This document shows, one piece after another, positions 45,686-57,817 of a stretch of 64,000 nt of DNA. The notes beneath the pieces are model-generated. The model made no database searches, was not told where the DNA came from, and saw only the letters and a list, made by a program, of their open reading frames with translations. The stretch comes from Vitrella brassicaformis (taxonomy: Eukaryota; Sar; Vitrellaceae), in the NCBI GenBank assembly GCA_001179505.1, contig CDMY01000438.1:11343-75342 (forward strand), given 5' to 3'. The first letter of the stretch is position 1. Each line of letters starts with the position of its first letter. The position numbers and the translations under genes were made by a program.

Positions 45686-48339
45686 ATGGTCCAGATGGCA
45701 GCATGGGGACTGGCGCTCTTCATCTCTCACGCCCACGGCTTCCATCAACCATCGCCCATCTCACGACCACGTCCGTCACGGCTCCATCACATCAGGCGGA
45801 AACACGTCAGCCTAAATGGATGAATGGAATGAGTTCACTGGGATGGATGGATGGATGGATGGATTTGTGCCTGCAGGTGCGCTCAGCTGTGGAGTCTGCT
45901 GGGCAGGCTGCTCAGCAGCAGCAATTGCAATTGCAAGATCTGCAACGGCTGATGGAAGAGCTGCATGCTGACGGCACCACCGACAGGCAGTGGACCATCG
46001 ATGACCTGCTGAATGCAGACGTGAGTGACCTCTCCCCGTCTGCACAGCAGATCCGTGACTCAAGGTGCGTGCGGGCTCCTGTAGGATCCCCATCCATCCA
46101 TCCGTCCATCCTCCCGTGTGTGTGTGTGTGTGTGTGTGTGTGTCAGGTTTAGTGGTTGTGTCGAGAGTTCTGATGGGGAGAGGCAGACCGTCCAGCACAC
46201 GCCCACCATCACCTACTCTCGCAAGGTGTTCATTCCGCTGACGCACCTCTGTCGCGATCGGTGCCACTACTGCACATTCGCGCAGCCTCCCAAGGATGGT
46301 GAGAGGTGAGTGGAGTGGAAGGAGTCAGCCGGGGATGGCAACACACCAAACAAACGGATGGATGCCGGAAGGAACCGTGGTGTCTGTCGTCCGCTTGCTT
46401 GTCGTGTCGTGTGTAGGTGCTACATGACGCGTGACGAGGTACTGGATGTGGTGCGGGAGGGGGAGAGGCTGGGGTGCACTGAAGCGCTCTTCACACTTGG
46501 TCAGCCACAGAAGAGAGGAAGAGTACCTGTGGTCAGGTGCCCATCTGTCCATTGTGTGTGTGTGTGTGTAGGCGATCGTCCCGAGACGAGGTGGCCGCAG
46601 GCGATGGAGGAGCTGCGCAGCATGGGATACACGTCGACGATTGAGTACCTCAGGTCGGTGGCGCCAAGACATCAGCACACTCTCTCTGGGATGGATCTTG
46701 GTGTGTGTGGATGGATGGATGGATGTGTTCCTCCCTAGGGATTGCATGGCCATGGTGCTCACAGAGACCTCGCTCATCCCCCACGCAAACCCTGGAGTGA
46801 TCTCAGATGACGAGATGCTCGTCCTCCGTGACGTCAGTGCATCACAGGTGGGGTGGGTGACCAAACACACACACACCCCACCCACCCACCCACCCCAGCC
46901 ATCCACGTTTCTGTGTTTGTGCAGGGCCTCATGTTGGAGTCAATATCAGACCGGCTGTGGGTGGAGAAGGGCCAGCCGCACTATGGCTCCCCCGACAAGC
47001 GGCCGGCAAGGCGACTGGAGACCATCGAGAGGGCCGGGAGGCATCGCGTGCCGTACACGACTGGTCTTCTGGTGGGGTTTGGCGAGACGAGGCTGGAGAG
47101 GCTGCTGTCCTTGGCGGCGATTCGCGAGCTGCACCAGCGATATGGACACATACAGGAGGTCATCGTACAGGTGAGTCGATATCAATATTGCCGGCACATG
47201 GAGCCACGCACCGTGTGTTTGTCTGTCTGTGCAGCCCTTCCGGGCCAAGGAGGGGACGGTGATGTCCTCAGCCCCCGACTGCCCCCTTTCAGAGCTCCTC
47301 TGGACCACAGCCATCGCACGCATCATCATGCCGCCCTCCATCTCCATCCAGTCCCCACCCAACCTCTCACACCCACAAGACCTGCCGATGGTCCTGCGGT
47401 CCGGCATCGACGACTGGGGTGGGGTGTCGCCGCTCACAGCCGACTATGTCAACCCCGAGCGCCCCTGGCCGTCCATCGATCGGCTAAGGGAGGTGACGGA
47501 GCAGAACGGCTTCGCCCTTGTGGCCCGGCTGCCGTCTTACCCCATGTATGTCAGCGACGGTGTGTTGTTGGGGGAGTGGCACAGCGGGAGGGTCGCGAGG
47601 TCACTCCTGCGAGCAATGGATGGCACTGGGCACTCCAGGTGAGCATTGATGGACACTGACAACACGCCACCAGCGACCACACACCTCCCCCCCTGACTCA
47701 TTTGCGTGTCCCAAGGACGGAGGAGCCATGGTTTGCCGGCGATTCCGCCTCGTCCGTGCCCACAGATGGCCCAGACGCACCCTACCTACCCGGCGGCCGT
47801 CACCATCCACGATACGCGGACGCCCTCAGGCCTTTCGAGCAGCCGGTGCGGCAGCTCGTGAGCGGCCGAGACGATGGCGTGAGTGGGACCGAGCTGTCAC
47901 TGTGGAGGGAGCAGATGCGCAATGTGCTGAGGAGGGAGGGGGTGTCCGACTGGGTGGCGGAGCTGCTGACACGCGCTCTATTGTCGCCAGGTAGACATGT
48001 GGATGAATGAATGAATGTACGAGCTTCCTTTCAGCAGGTGTGTGTGGTGGATTGTATATCAGAGATGGCGCGGGGTGAGAGTGGTCTGAGTGAGGGTGAG
48101 GCGACGTCGCTGCTCGAAGCACGAGGAAAAGATCTTGCAGCCATTGCCGCGGCGGCCGATTTACTGAGGTCGGTGAACAGAATACACCGAAGACATCAAC
48201 GTGCATTGGTGTGTGTGTGGTCTTCCCTCGATGGTCAGGCGAGTGGTGGCTGGCCACGGCGTGTCCTATGCCGTTGTGCGCAATATCAACTACACCAACG
48301 TCTGCTACTTCAGATGCCAGTTCTGCGCATTCAGCAAAG

Positions 48340-48371
<32 letters not shown>

Positions 48372-49728
48372 CCACACACCACACACCACACACCACACAG
48401 ACGACACCCCTGCCCACAACCCTCCATCCATCCATCCATCAGGCAAGCTCAGCGAGGCCCTGAGAGGACAGCCATACAACCTACCTCACGAGGAGATCCA
48501 GCGGAGAGTGAGGGAGGCGTGGGAGCGTGGGGCGACCGAGGTGTGTCTGCAGGGCGGCATACACCCCGACTACACCGGCCAGACCTACCTCGACATACTG
48601 CGGGCCGTCAAGGAGGCCGCCCCCCACACACACGTCCACGCATTCAGCCCTCTAGAGGTACCTGGGTGGGTGGCTATGTCAGCATACAGTACATGGATGG
48701 ATTGACACACAACACAACACGCGGCATTGTCTGTCGTCTCCGCATTGGCTGGCAGGTGCAGCAGGGCGCATCAACTCTCGGCATATCAGTGAGGGATTTC
48801 CTGACTCAGCTGAAGGAGGCCGGACTTGGGTCGCTCCCAGGCACTGCTGCAGAGATACTCGACGACGGTGTCCGTGCAGTGCTGTGTCCCGACAAGCTGT
48901 CGACCGAGCAGTGGGTGGATGTGGTGAGGGCGGCTCATGAAGTGGGCCTCAAGACCACCAGCACCATCATGTTTGGATCGATGGAGGGCGCACAGATGCA
49001 GGCCAGACACCTGCTGCGGATTCGCGACCTACAGGCAAGCAGGACCGACGCAGCGAACACACTGCAGGCATCCGCCCGAGCGTGTGTGTGTGTATGCTTC
49101 AGAGGGAGACGGGCGGCATTACAGAGTTCGTGCCTTTGCCCTTTGTGCACCAAGAAGCCCCCATCTATCTCAAGGGCCGCGCACGCAGAGGCCCCACTTT
49201 CAGAGAGGTGGTGGCCCTTCACGCCGTGGCCCGCCTGGCCCTGCACCCCTACGTGACCAACATCCAGACGTCATGGGTCAAGAACGGCCCACTGGGTGCG
49301 TGGGTGGTGCTGCAGAGCGGCGCCAACGACCTGGGGGGCACTCTGATGAACGAGAGCATATCACGGGCAGCCGGGGCCACGCATGGACAGGTGAGTGAGT
49401 GGTCAAGGGACACGTGAGTGGGTGGATGGATGGATGGATGCAGGAGTTTGGTCCCCGTGAGATGGAGCAGTTGGTTGCATCTCTTCCCCTCGACGCCCCT
49501 CAGCAGCGGCGGACACCATGGCAGCGCACCACCCTCTACACGCCAGCATCGCAGGTCAGGCAGGACAGGAAGCACACTGACGTATGTATGCACCATGGAC
49601 CGACCATCGTGTCTGTGTATACATGTGTGTGTGCGCGCCAGGAGCGAGCACTGCGTGCCCTTGATGCGGCCCCATTGGCGCCTGTGGAGAATGCGCCGGC
49701 CAAGAAATACGAGCGCACGGCGGCGTAG
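45686..49728 (+). CDS. fbiC: FO synthase (CofG-CofH fusion), probable plastid enzyme
   Basis: Makes 7,8-didemethyl-8-hydroxy-5-deazariboflavin (FO) from tyrosine and a flavin precursor. Start [18 protein letters not shown] then FHQPSP, a signal peptide with Phe at +1, fits plastid import. The CofG half (46150-47900) has the radical-SAM cluster [10 protein letters not shown], then [13 protein letters not shown] and HANPGVIS. The CofH half (48230-49700) has [10 protein letters not shown], then [12 protein letters not shown] and SPLEVQQGA. Both CxxxCxxC sites are complete. The fused order CofG-CofH matches actinobacterial FbiC and the green-algal enzyme. About 14 exons, TAG at 49726. No downstream F420 genes are nearby, so FO itself is the likely product. 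Confidence 0.9.
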
Positions 49729-50401
49729 ATTGTGTATGGTGTGTTTGCGGCAGTTCGTCTCATGTGTATGTGGGTGATGTGTATCTAGCTGGATGGATGG
49801 ATGGAAGCCGTGTGGCGTTTACGTGTATGCTGTCTGTATCTATAGGGACAATTTAAGTGAGTAGGGGGGTGGGACGGACTGTTACGGGGTCATGCAATCA
49901 TTCAAACCAGTGCTGTCTGTATACATGCGCTGGATGTCTGCACACGTCTGTGCACGAGCCTTGTGTGGTGTTGGCGGCCGCGTCACGACAGGCTACTCCT
50001 CTCAGTGCCGAGACTCCTGAGAGGAATGGCCTGTCAGATCGGCCTGCAACACCACGCAAGGCATATGAGAATCGCCCAATACACTCGCTGCCTATTCTTT
50101 CTTCTCTCCGTCAACAGTCAGTCATCCGATCACTGCAGCCGATGCTGTACACGCACTGCATGTCTGTCTGTCTGTCTGTCTGTACACGAGATATGAGATA
50201 TCTCCTCGCACTCCATCCACGTTCCTACCATGCCCTTAAGGACCACCACGACACGATGCTCCAGCCAACGCTGAGGCCATTGGCAGGAACAGAATGTCGT
50301 GGCCAACCCCAACGCCACATTGCAAGGCGCATGGGAGGAAAGGCGACACACTCGTTCGATTCGTATGTCATTCTTCACCACTACACTCGGTATGCATTGC
50401 A
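49729..50401. other. Convergent intergenic region
   Basis: About 670 bp between two 3' ends. GTCT repeat at 50161-50182. No gene is supported. Confidence 0.5.
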
Positions 50402-50838
50402 TCATTCTCTCTGCCCACTGCCCCGACCCCCAAGTGTCATGACGCCAGGCAGGAATGCGTTTCTGTCATAGTCTTCCAGCAGCTTGTCGTCCTCGTAGTC
50501 GACGAGACCCTGTAGCAGGGTGGCCAGTTGGAAGGTGAAGAACCCTTCCAGCAGTGGGAAGATGGGCAGCAGGTCCGGTTGCCGACTCCACACATACATC
50601 ATCACACCGGGCACTAACAGCCTGCATGACACAACAAAACAAACAACGTCCACATATATTGGGAAAGGAGATGAGAGCATTCTTGGGTGGGTGGGTGGGT
50701 GGGTGGGTGGGTGGATTGCTCGCTCGTTTACCGACCGTATGGGTGTGTTGAAGAGGCGCTGCTTTTCGGCGCCGAGGGCCTCCACATACCGACCCAGCAC
50801 CTGCACATACGCCAGACCTGCGCACACACATCCAACAC

Positions 50839-50869
<31 letters not shown>

Positions 50870-51676
50870 TGAGCCGACGTGCTCTTTGGGCGCGGCGCAT
50901 GTCATTCACGCACCGAATATGCCTCCAAACGCATAGCTGAGAGAGGGCTGGACTCCGACCAGGCCCCACTGGAGTGAGAAACCAACCACCAAGAGGAGCA
51001 GGAGGTCGCTGAGCAGCCGCGCCTTGCGCGCACTGTACACCAGCTGCTGGCGCGTCTGCTGCTCCTCTTTCTCTCTCTGCCGCCTCGCCTCGTCCGCCTG
51101 GCGCCTGGCGACCATCTCTTGCCTTTGTTGTGCATCTTGTGTCGGCCTCTCCGGGGCATCGATGGGTATACAGCTGGCAGTCTTGAGATCGTACGCCGCC
51201 TTGTTCTTCAGAACAGATGGCGACTGAGAGATAGAGACAGACAGGGTCCATGTCAGTCATGAGTGCACGCGAATGTGTTGGCTTGGCCAACTCCCACGTA
51301 CCATGGTGAGTATGGCCTCTTCGCGCTTCTCCTGTCTTATTCTCTCGAGCTTGTCGGGTGCCAGTAAATAGAGAGGCCTCCCAAGCTCTTCACGCTGCAG
51401 ATCCTCGGCACTCTTCCAGATGGGCTGACTGCCAGGCGCGCCGTACTCAGAGAAGCCGCCTCGCTCGTCGATGCCGTCAGCATCAGCAGCATCAGGGCCA
51501 CCATTGTGTGTTGCATCACCGTGCAGGGCGTGCAGTGGCCTGTGTGTGCTGACGAGAGGCCGCCGGCGTGTGAGGGATCTAAATGGCCGGCGGGGCGGCA
51601 CGAGCAGCGGCGGCGCATGAAAGGCCGTCAAGGGAAGGGTCGTGGGCAGCGAACCGATGGCAAATGAGCCCGTCAT
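50402..51676 (-). CDS. CGL160/Atp1-like thylakoid membrane protein
   Basis: Four exons (51676-51302, 51223-50914, 50817-50736, 50621-50402) give 328 residues. The N-terminal 70 residues are Pro/Arg-rich and lack acids (MTGSFAIGSLPTTLPL), like a transit region. The charged middle is a coiled coil (RRQADEARRQREKEEQQTRQ). Membrane helices follow: LLLLLVVGFSLQWGLVG, LSYAFGGIFG, LLVPGVMMYVWSRQP and LLEGFFTFQLATLLQG. The last helices and their order resemble the UncI/Atp1-like domain of plant CGL160, which helps assemble the chloroplast ATP synthase c-ring. That link is an inference from pattern. Its promoter and first 85 residues recur, inverted, at 57880-58260. Confidence 0.5.
50683..50714. repeat. 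(GGGT)n tetranucleotide repeat
   Basis: About eight GGGT units in an intron of the CGL160-like gene. G-rich on the plus strand and could form a quadruplex. Confidence 0.8.
50838..50871. repeat. (CAGA)n tetranucleotide repeat
   Basis: About eight CAGA units in the next intron of the same gene; read as TGTC on the coding strand. Confidence 0.8.
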
Positions 51677-51839
51677 TTCACGTTTCGGCCTTTCATCAAG
51701 GCTTAGCTCGCAGATGTGTGCGAGCTCAAAGATCTCACCCACGAATGCGCTCAAACACCGGGTTTCTGGATGCCGTCACCTTGCTGGCAGTGAAGCAGAG
51801 AGGATCAAGCTGCTGCAGCCCGAAGAGGGCCATGAAGAG
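51677..51839. promoter_or_regulatory. Bidirectional promoter with paired octamers
   Basis: AGCTCGCA at 51705-51712 and TGCGAGCT at 51719-51726 face each other. The block 51677-51812 matches 57880-58001 in inverted orientation, with both octamers conserved. Confidence 0.6.
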
Positions 51840-52649
51840 ATGATTCGCGGTCAGGTGTTTGAAGAGGGTGGCAGCGCTATTGGTTTCGGCCTTCTTGCTG
51901 GGCCGGATATCCTGCTCACGGCGGCACACGTGGCGCCGACCGCTGCCACGGTCAAGCTCGGTCAAGAGAAAGTCCGCGTCGATGGGTGCTATGTGATGCC
52001 CGAGTACATCCGCCACGGCCACCCCGACGTCGCCCTTCTCACTCTGACGACGCGAGTGGCATCCTTCGCCGGCCCGATCCCCATCGCGACTCACCTCCGA
52101 CCTCGCCACCTCCTCATGTGTGACACCACTCTTCACAACCGCTACTTCGGAGGGAGCGTCGTCAAGGTGCATACGGTGACAATCGGCGGCACGACGACAG
52201 AGGGCGGCACGACGATGCCCGTGTGGCTGCAAGTGCAAGGGACTAGCCCCCAAGAGGGTGACTCGGGCAGCGACCTGGCGCTTCCGTGCGGCAAAACGGC
52301 AGCGGTCGTTCACGGACTGTCGCCACACCGTGGGCAGGGTCGCCACGCCAGTCGACCGCGCAGGGAGCATCCCTACCCGTTCTTATACGCCTGCCCGCTC
52401 GACTGCTTGAGGCAGCCAGCGTTGTTTCATCGGATCCCCAAGGATCACCTGCCTCTTCTCAGCGCACTCGAGACCCTTCCGCCCACCTTCTTCGAGAGCC
52501 GCTGCGAGAAGATGAGCATCGAACGGTGGCTGCAGATGGTGAAATACGTGCCTCCCGCGGACATAGATGTACGGCTTACTCGTACACTGCCTGAACAAGT
52601 GTGGGATTGTTCATCACAATATGACGATTTTGTTGGTGCAGACGAGTAA
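51840..52649 (+). CDS. Trypsin-like serine protease
   Basis: Chymotrypsin-fold (S1-type) protease of 269 residues from the ATG at 51840. The triad is visible: His in ILLTAAHVAP, Asp in HPDVALLTL, and Ser in EGDSGSDLAL. The usual GDSGGP is GDSGSD here, so the oxyanion loop is altered. No signal peptide is seen from this start. The frame stays open upstream to 51642, through the promoter copy, so a longer N-terminus from ATG 51714 is possible but would be coded by the duplicated promoter. Single exon, unlike its neighbours. TAA at 52647. Substrate unknown. Confidence 0.7.
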   Translation: MIRGQVFEEGGSAIGFGLLAGPDILLTAAHVAPTAATVKLGQEKVRVDGCYVMPEYIRHGHPDVALLTLTTRVASFAGPIPIATHLRPRHLLMCDTTLHNRYFGGSVVKVHTVTIGGTTTEGGTTMPVWLQVQGTSPQEGDSGSDLALPCGKTAAVVHGLSPHRGQGRHASRPRREHPYPFLYACPLDCLRQPALFHRIPKDHLPLLSALETLPPTFFESRCEKMSIERWLQMVKYVPPADIDVRLTRTLPEQVWDCSSQYDDFVGADE

Positions 52650-53264
52650 ATTGCTCTCGGCCCCAACAACCATGCGGATAAGCACACCACCTCGGCGGAC
52701 CAGGCGTAGCGAGAATGCGAGGGGCAGCTCTGAAACCGGTGATGAACAGGGCAACAAGCCAGAGGTGCGAAAAGAAATATCAAACGGATACGAATGCAAT
52801 CCTGGGTAGACATGTGTGTGTGTGTGTGTGTGTGTGATGCAAAGACTGGTGGTGGTGGCTGGCTCTGCGGGTTCGGAGCTGCGTTGAGGAGCAGTGAGCC
52901 CGATTTGCGGACTGCCGTGACGGACGCTTTTAGCGAGATGAACGACCGATTTGGCATGCTGGTCACCGAGGTCAACGACCGATTTGGCATGCTGGCCACC
53001 GAGATCAACGACCGATTCGACAAGCAGTATGAGCTGTTCGCTGGCTTCCCGGATCCCGAGCGCCCGCCATCAGTACTGCACTGGGAGCCATTCAAGACCG
53101 AAGCAAAGAAGATGCTCCATGTGGCGGACGCGGCGTTTGACAACTTACGCCTTGGCGCCCTCTTGGATCGTGTTGCAGCCGTCGTCCAAGAGGGGCAGGC
53201 TTTGACACAGGAACAGGTATTTATGCAGAATACAAGTCAGGCGCGGACATGCACTCGCACTTAG
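52621..53264 (+). CDS. Small coiled-coil protein, tentative
   Basis: Two exons (52621 or 52672 to 52805, and 52892-53264) join in frame through a GT-AG intron carrying a (GT)n run. The product has an Arg-rich start (PPRRTRRSENARGSS) and an 11-residue unit repeated three times (MNDRFGMLVTE, VNDRFGMLATE, INDRFDKQ), which would form a helix. The rest (WEPFKTEAKKMLHVADAAFD) is helical. No known family. It could also be 3' exons of the protease transcript. Confidence 0.35.
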
Positions 53265-54205
53265 ACAGGCCAACGGTGAAGGCGGTGTGGTCGCTGGATG
53301 CGTGCCTTTTTGCAGCTGTCTGCGTTGAACCTCACTGAGGCTCCTTCTTCTTCCCTGGGGTGTATAGCATAGGTGCGGCACACGGAGATTGAGCGGTGGC
53401 CTTTCTACCAACATCTCTCTCTCTCTCTCTCTCTGTGTGTCTGTCTGTCTGTCTGTGTGTCTGTGTGTTTGGGTACTTTGATGCTCTGTGTGTGTGTCTG
53501 GGTACTTCGATGTACCTAGATGATTCGACAGTCTGTCTGGGTGTATGCGCCCTTTCGTTCTTCTCAGTGATGGAACATCCATTCTCGGTCCTGCCTGTGT
53601 CCAAAGGCGAGCCAGAATTGAGACAAGTCAGACGGCAACATGAGGGTGCATTTAATTGTGGATATCGATGTGTGTTGGTCTGGCGAACGCTATGTGTGCC
53701 ATCGCATTGTACTGACAGACGTGTGTGATTGTGAAGTTTGCACGTGCGTATCGATGCACAAAGTAAATGAATACACACACCACACCCACAAGCACACACA
53801 CACACCAATTGACAGACACGTGTCGAGCACTGAGGCCGATCATTGAGTGCACTCATTGTTTTATTAAACAGACGTGTGTATGGAGGCGCATACAAGACAT
53901 GTACATCCACACGCACACGGACCGGACGGACGCCGTGTGTGACCGACCAAAGCTGACTGACTGACTCAATAATTAACGTGACGTGTCGGTCCGTTCGTGC
54001 CGTCCTGCAGCGTCTTTCTGCAGACAGAGGACGAACATCCCTTCTCTAGCACTACACTCGGCTAATTACGACCGCATAGGTTACATATCTCTCTCTCTAC
54101 GCATCATGTGTTACTACGGCAAAACCCAGTCAGTCTACCAAGTGATCAAATCAACCACCAAAATCCAGCTGCTACATATGGGCCTTGCTAGCTGTGGCCA
54201 GCCTC
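53265..54205. other. Convergent intergenic region with (TC)n
   Basis: About 940 bp. (TC)n then GTCT repeats at 53405-53455, and CA repeats at 53770-53810. A short open stretch near 53359 (VRHTEIERWPFYQH) could be an exon but has no partner. Confidence 0.45.
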
Positions 54206-57200
54206 TCAGTCTGAACTTCGGCTTTTGAGCTTGGTTCCTCTGTTTGGTGGCTTCAATACCTGGGGGCGTTCGTATGATGCAGACACACACACACACACAC
54301 ACACAGAGAGAGAGAGAAGAGAGAGAGAGGACGTCATGTGGCCGGCCGGACGTGTCGAGTGTTGACCGTGTCAGTCAGTGCGACCGACTTGCCTTGTAGA
54401 TGCGGACGATCCAGTTTTGCGATGTGAAAGCCTCCTCGAGATGTTTGAACGTCACGTCCTTCTTGCCGATCTCGGAGTTTCTGATAGATAGATAGATCCA
54501 CCGACCGCCCACACACATAACATACAAACGGAACCGTATGGATGGCAATGGGTAGGGGTGGATGTGGTGTGGTGTGTGATAGGCAGGCACCTGGCGTAGT
54601 CGAATCCTCTTGAGATTTCGGCGAATCGGTAGTAGCAGCACTTGTACATGAGCGAGTTGATCATCGTCTGAGAGGCGTCCTTGCCAACAGAATACTGCAC
54701 GGACACACACACACACACACGGGGATGAGATGGTTGCTGCCATGTGGACTTCGTGTCGTGTTTGTGTGGCTGCCTGACTGACCCCTCTGGTGGTTGGGCT
54801 CATGAAGTCGGCCTCCTGCACTCGTGGGTAGACACCCGATGCGATTCGGATCATCCACAGGAACTTGTTGATGTCGTCAGACTGGTAACGCGCCACACCA
54901 CCGAACACAACCTACGTAGACACACAGAGAGAGGGAGGGAGGGAGGGAGAGAGGGAGAGACGCAGGCAATTTCGCTGTAGGCGGGCGGTATGGTGAGCTC
55001 ACTGACTGACCAGGACGTAATCGACGTCATGTTTGAGCAGGATGGGGTAGGCGTCCTCCTCCTTGGATGCCCACGCCTGAGAGAATTGACACACTCACAT
55101 GAGCGACGGACGGATGAGCCGTGATGCTGTTTCTTCCCCCCACTGACCAGTCCGACAGTAGCGATGTGCGTGTTGTTCCATGTGTTGTTGTCCACCAGGA
55201 CTGTGCGGTTGCCCATCGTCGTTATCTGATAGCCGTAGTCCCACCTACCCATCCATCCGTCAGACAAACAGAGCCATCCATCGATGTGTGTGTGTGTGTT
55301 TAGGAAGGGGTCGGCTGGTGTGCCTACCATGACATGATTCGCGATCTGGGGTAGGTGTTCTGCCTCAGCCAGTAGTAGGCCTCACGGAAGTCATCCTGGA
55401 TGTGGCGCGCACCATCGCGGCCGCGGTGAGCTGCCAGACACACCACCCCACCCACACACATACCCTACCCGTCCAGTCAGTCGCTTTGCCTTTCACGTGT
55501 GTGTGTGTGTGTGTGTGGATACCCACCGAGCACGATGGAGGGGTGTGAGTAGGCGACAGAGGACGTCCATGTGCAGTGGGCCACATACTGCACGCACACA
55601 CAAGACAGACACAGAGAGACAGGCGGTTCTTCTTCACACTTCTCTCTGTTTGACTTCATACCTTGACGGTGCAATACAGGAGGAATCCCAGGCCAAGAAG
55701 CGCCAGCGTTCGCGACATATTGCCTGTCGGGGCCTCACCAAACGACATAAACGACGACAGCGACGCTCCCGCGCGGCTGCCCTTCTGCACAAACAACCAA
55801 AGGTCGGATACTGATTGCATGTGTGCGTGTCTTCGTCCTTGGGCTTTGGTGGATGTCCTACGGCCTTGAGCTTGGCTTTTTGGAGGGCGGTAGGTGACTT
55901 GGCGTAGGTGACGAAGGCGCTGAGCAGCCAGGACAAGCCGATGGCGGCCAGCACGGCAGCGGCGGGGGCCAGCACAAGCATCAAGCGGATCATCACACCT
56001 ACACACACATCCACATCCACATCCACATCCACATCCACGTCCACGCATCCATCCATCAGGCTCTCACTCCCTCCTTTTCGCACGGACACACCCACACATT
56101 TGTACCTGAGAAGTAGACGGAGAGAATGCCGTATAGTCCGGCGAACACCATTCCGTCGGTCATGTGCTTGAAGCACACCAACAGGCCGATGGGCGCCAGG
56201 AGGATGAGGATGTGAAGGTCCAGGATGTACGCCGACCAGGTCGTGGGCTGGTGCTCTGACACCGATGCTATGATCGGGATGTACCTGCAAAGTGATTGAT
56301 GGATGCGAACGAAAGGCATCCATCCATCCGTCAACCATGTGTGTCATGTGTCTCTGTGTGTGTGTGTGTGGTGGTAGTACTTTGATGCGTAAGTGGGGTC
56401 CAGCAGAGTCATCGATCGCCCCGACCAACGGGACTTCCCCTGAGCGATGGACAAAACACACATTCCACATAGATGCGCCAGTGGCCAGCGGCTTCTCTTG
56501 TTCGGCCTACGGTGATGGTGAGGTATGAGAAGAGGAGCAGGAATGCGCCGACGACACCCACGACGAGCACCCTGACCAGGAACTTGATGCCCTCTCGCGG
56601 AATGAGATCCCGCAAATACTGACTCGCCATGTACGCCTGATCCATCCATCCATCCATCGATGCATTCACGCATTCACTCATGGAGCGCGTGTGCACGTGT
56701 GTGGTGTACCAAGAGCATGAGGAAGACGCCGTGTGACGCCATGTGCTCCGATGAGGTGACGGCCTGGAAGTTGACGAACGGGATGTTCAGACACAGCATC
56801 GTCCCAATGATGTACCTATTCGCCCACACACACAGGCAGGGTGCGGTGCATTTGTGTTTGCTTGTGTGTGTGTCTGTGTGTGTTTGTGAGCGTGTGTCAT
56901 CATATTCAGTCGCCCACTCACTCACCAAGTGCAGAAGACGACAAAGTGTCTGCCTGTCACTCGCCCCAGCAGTGTCATGGCCACCATATAGATGGACACT
57001 GTGTTGGTGATGAAGACGTAGCCGCCCCAGGCAGACACCATGTAGAAGTACGCCAGCGCCGCCAGCATGCCCCACAGCATCGTCCCCGTGTGGATGGCCT
57101 TGACGAACACGTAGAAGGAGAACACCAGCGCAAAGATGGCCACTCCCTCGTTGTCGTAAGACCCAGCCACCGATCGCGAGAGATATGAAGGCGCGATGCC

Positions 57201-57817
57201 CAGGAACACCGCGCCGAGCAGCCCAGCCTCAGACCGCCCGGTGACCTCTTTGGTGAAAAGGTATGATGCCATGGCGGCGCATCCCGAGAAGAGGGGAGCG
57301 AGGAAGACGCAGACGTCCTTGATGTCGATCATGATGCCGAAGAAGTGGAGGGCGTGGAATATGAGGTAGGATGTGGTCATCAGGCCGGGGTAGAGCGTCT
57401 GTCCGATGACGCGGCCGAGCGGGTACCAGGAACCCTCGTCGAACCAGTTCCAGAACTCATAGTAGCCCTCGCGCGAGAGGAAGCGCGTCGTGCGGAAGTT
57501 AAAGTAGGGGTCGAACTCGTGAATGACGCTCTCGAAGCGGATCACGGCGAACAGACGGATGAAGAAACTCATCACGCAGATGAGAAACAGAATCGAGTAC
57601 TCGAGGACGGGAGACCATCGCTTGCCGACCTTATTGATGGTTCTCGTCACCTAAAGGACAAGCAAACGAAACGAGTGAGTGAAGCGCGGGGAAACAAACA
57701 AACCGAGAAGCAGACACGACAGGATGTGGCGAAGAGTTGTGTTGAGTGATCTGCTGTGTGTCTGCTTGCCTCATTGTCGAGCAGGAAGTCCACAGGCCCT
57801 TCACTGCTTGGCTTCAT
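54206..57817 (-). CDS. STT3: STT3, catalytic subunit of oligosaccharyltransferase
   Basis: Transfers the lipid-linked glycan to Asn of nascent proteins in the ER. ATG 57817; a 16-codon first exon joins through a GC-AG intron to the large exon 57652-56940. Diagnostic motifs: [17 protein letters not shown] (first DxD-type loop), [23 protein letters not shown] and [16 protein letters not shown] (the WWDYG signature), then [13 protein letters not shown]. Many membrane helices lie in the N-terminal two-thirds. The last large exon ends NWIVRIYK with a donor AAG|GCAAGT at 54392. A terminal exon at 54259-54206 supplies [10 protein letters not shown], the family's usual end (IYKxKPPxNRG). About 13 exons. 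Confidence 0.92.
56006..56050. repeat. Hexamer tandem repeat in STT3 intron
   Basis: CACATC-type hexamer repeated about six times, running into a CATC tetranucleotide run. Confidence 0.85.

Noticed and set aside
51642-51839. Longer N-terminus of the trypsin-like protease
   Set aside because: The extra residues are coded by the duplicated promoter block and overlap the octamers, so they are unlikely to be translated.
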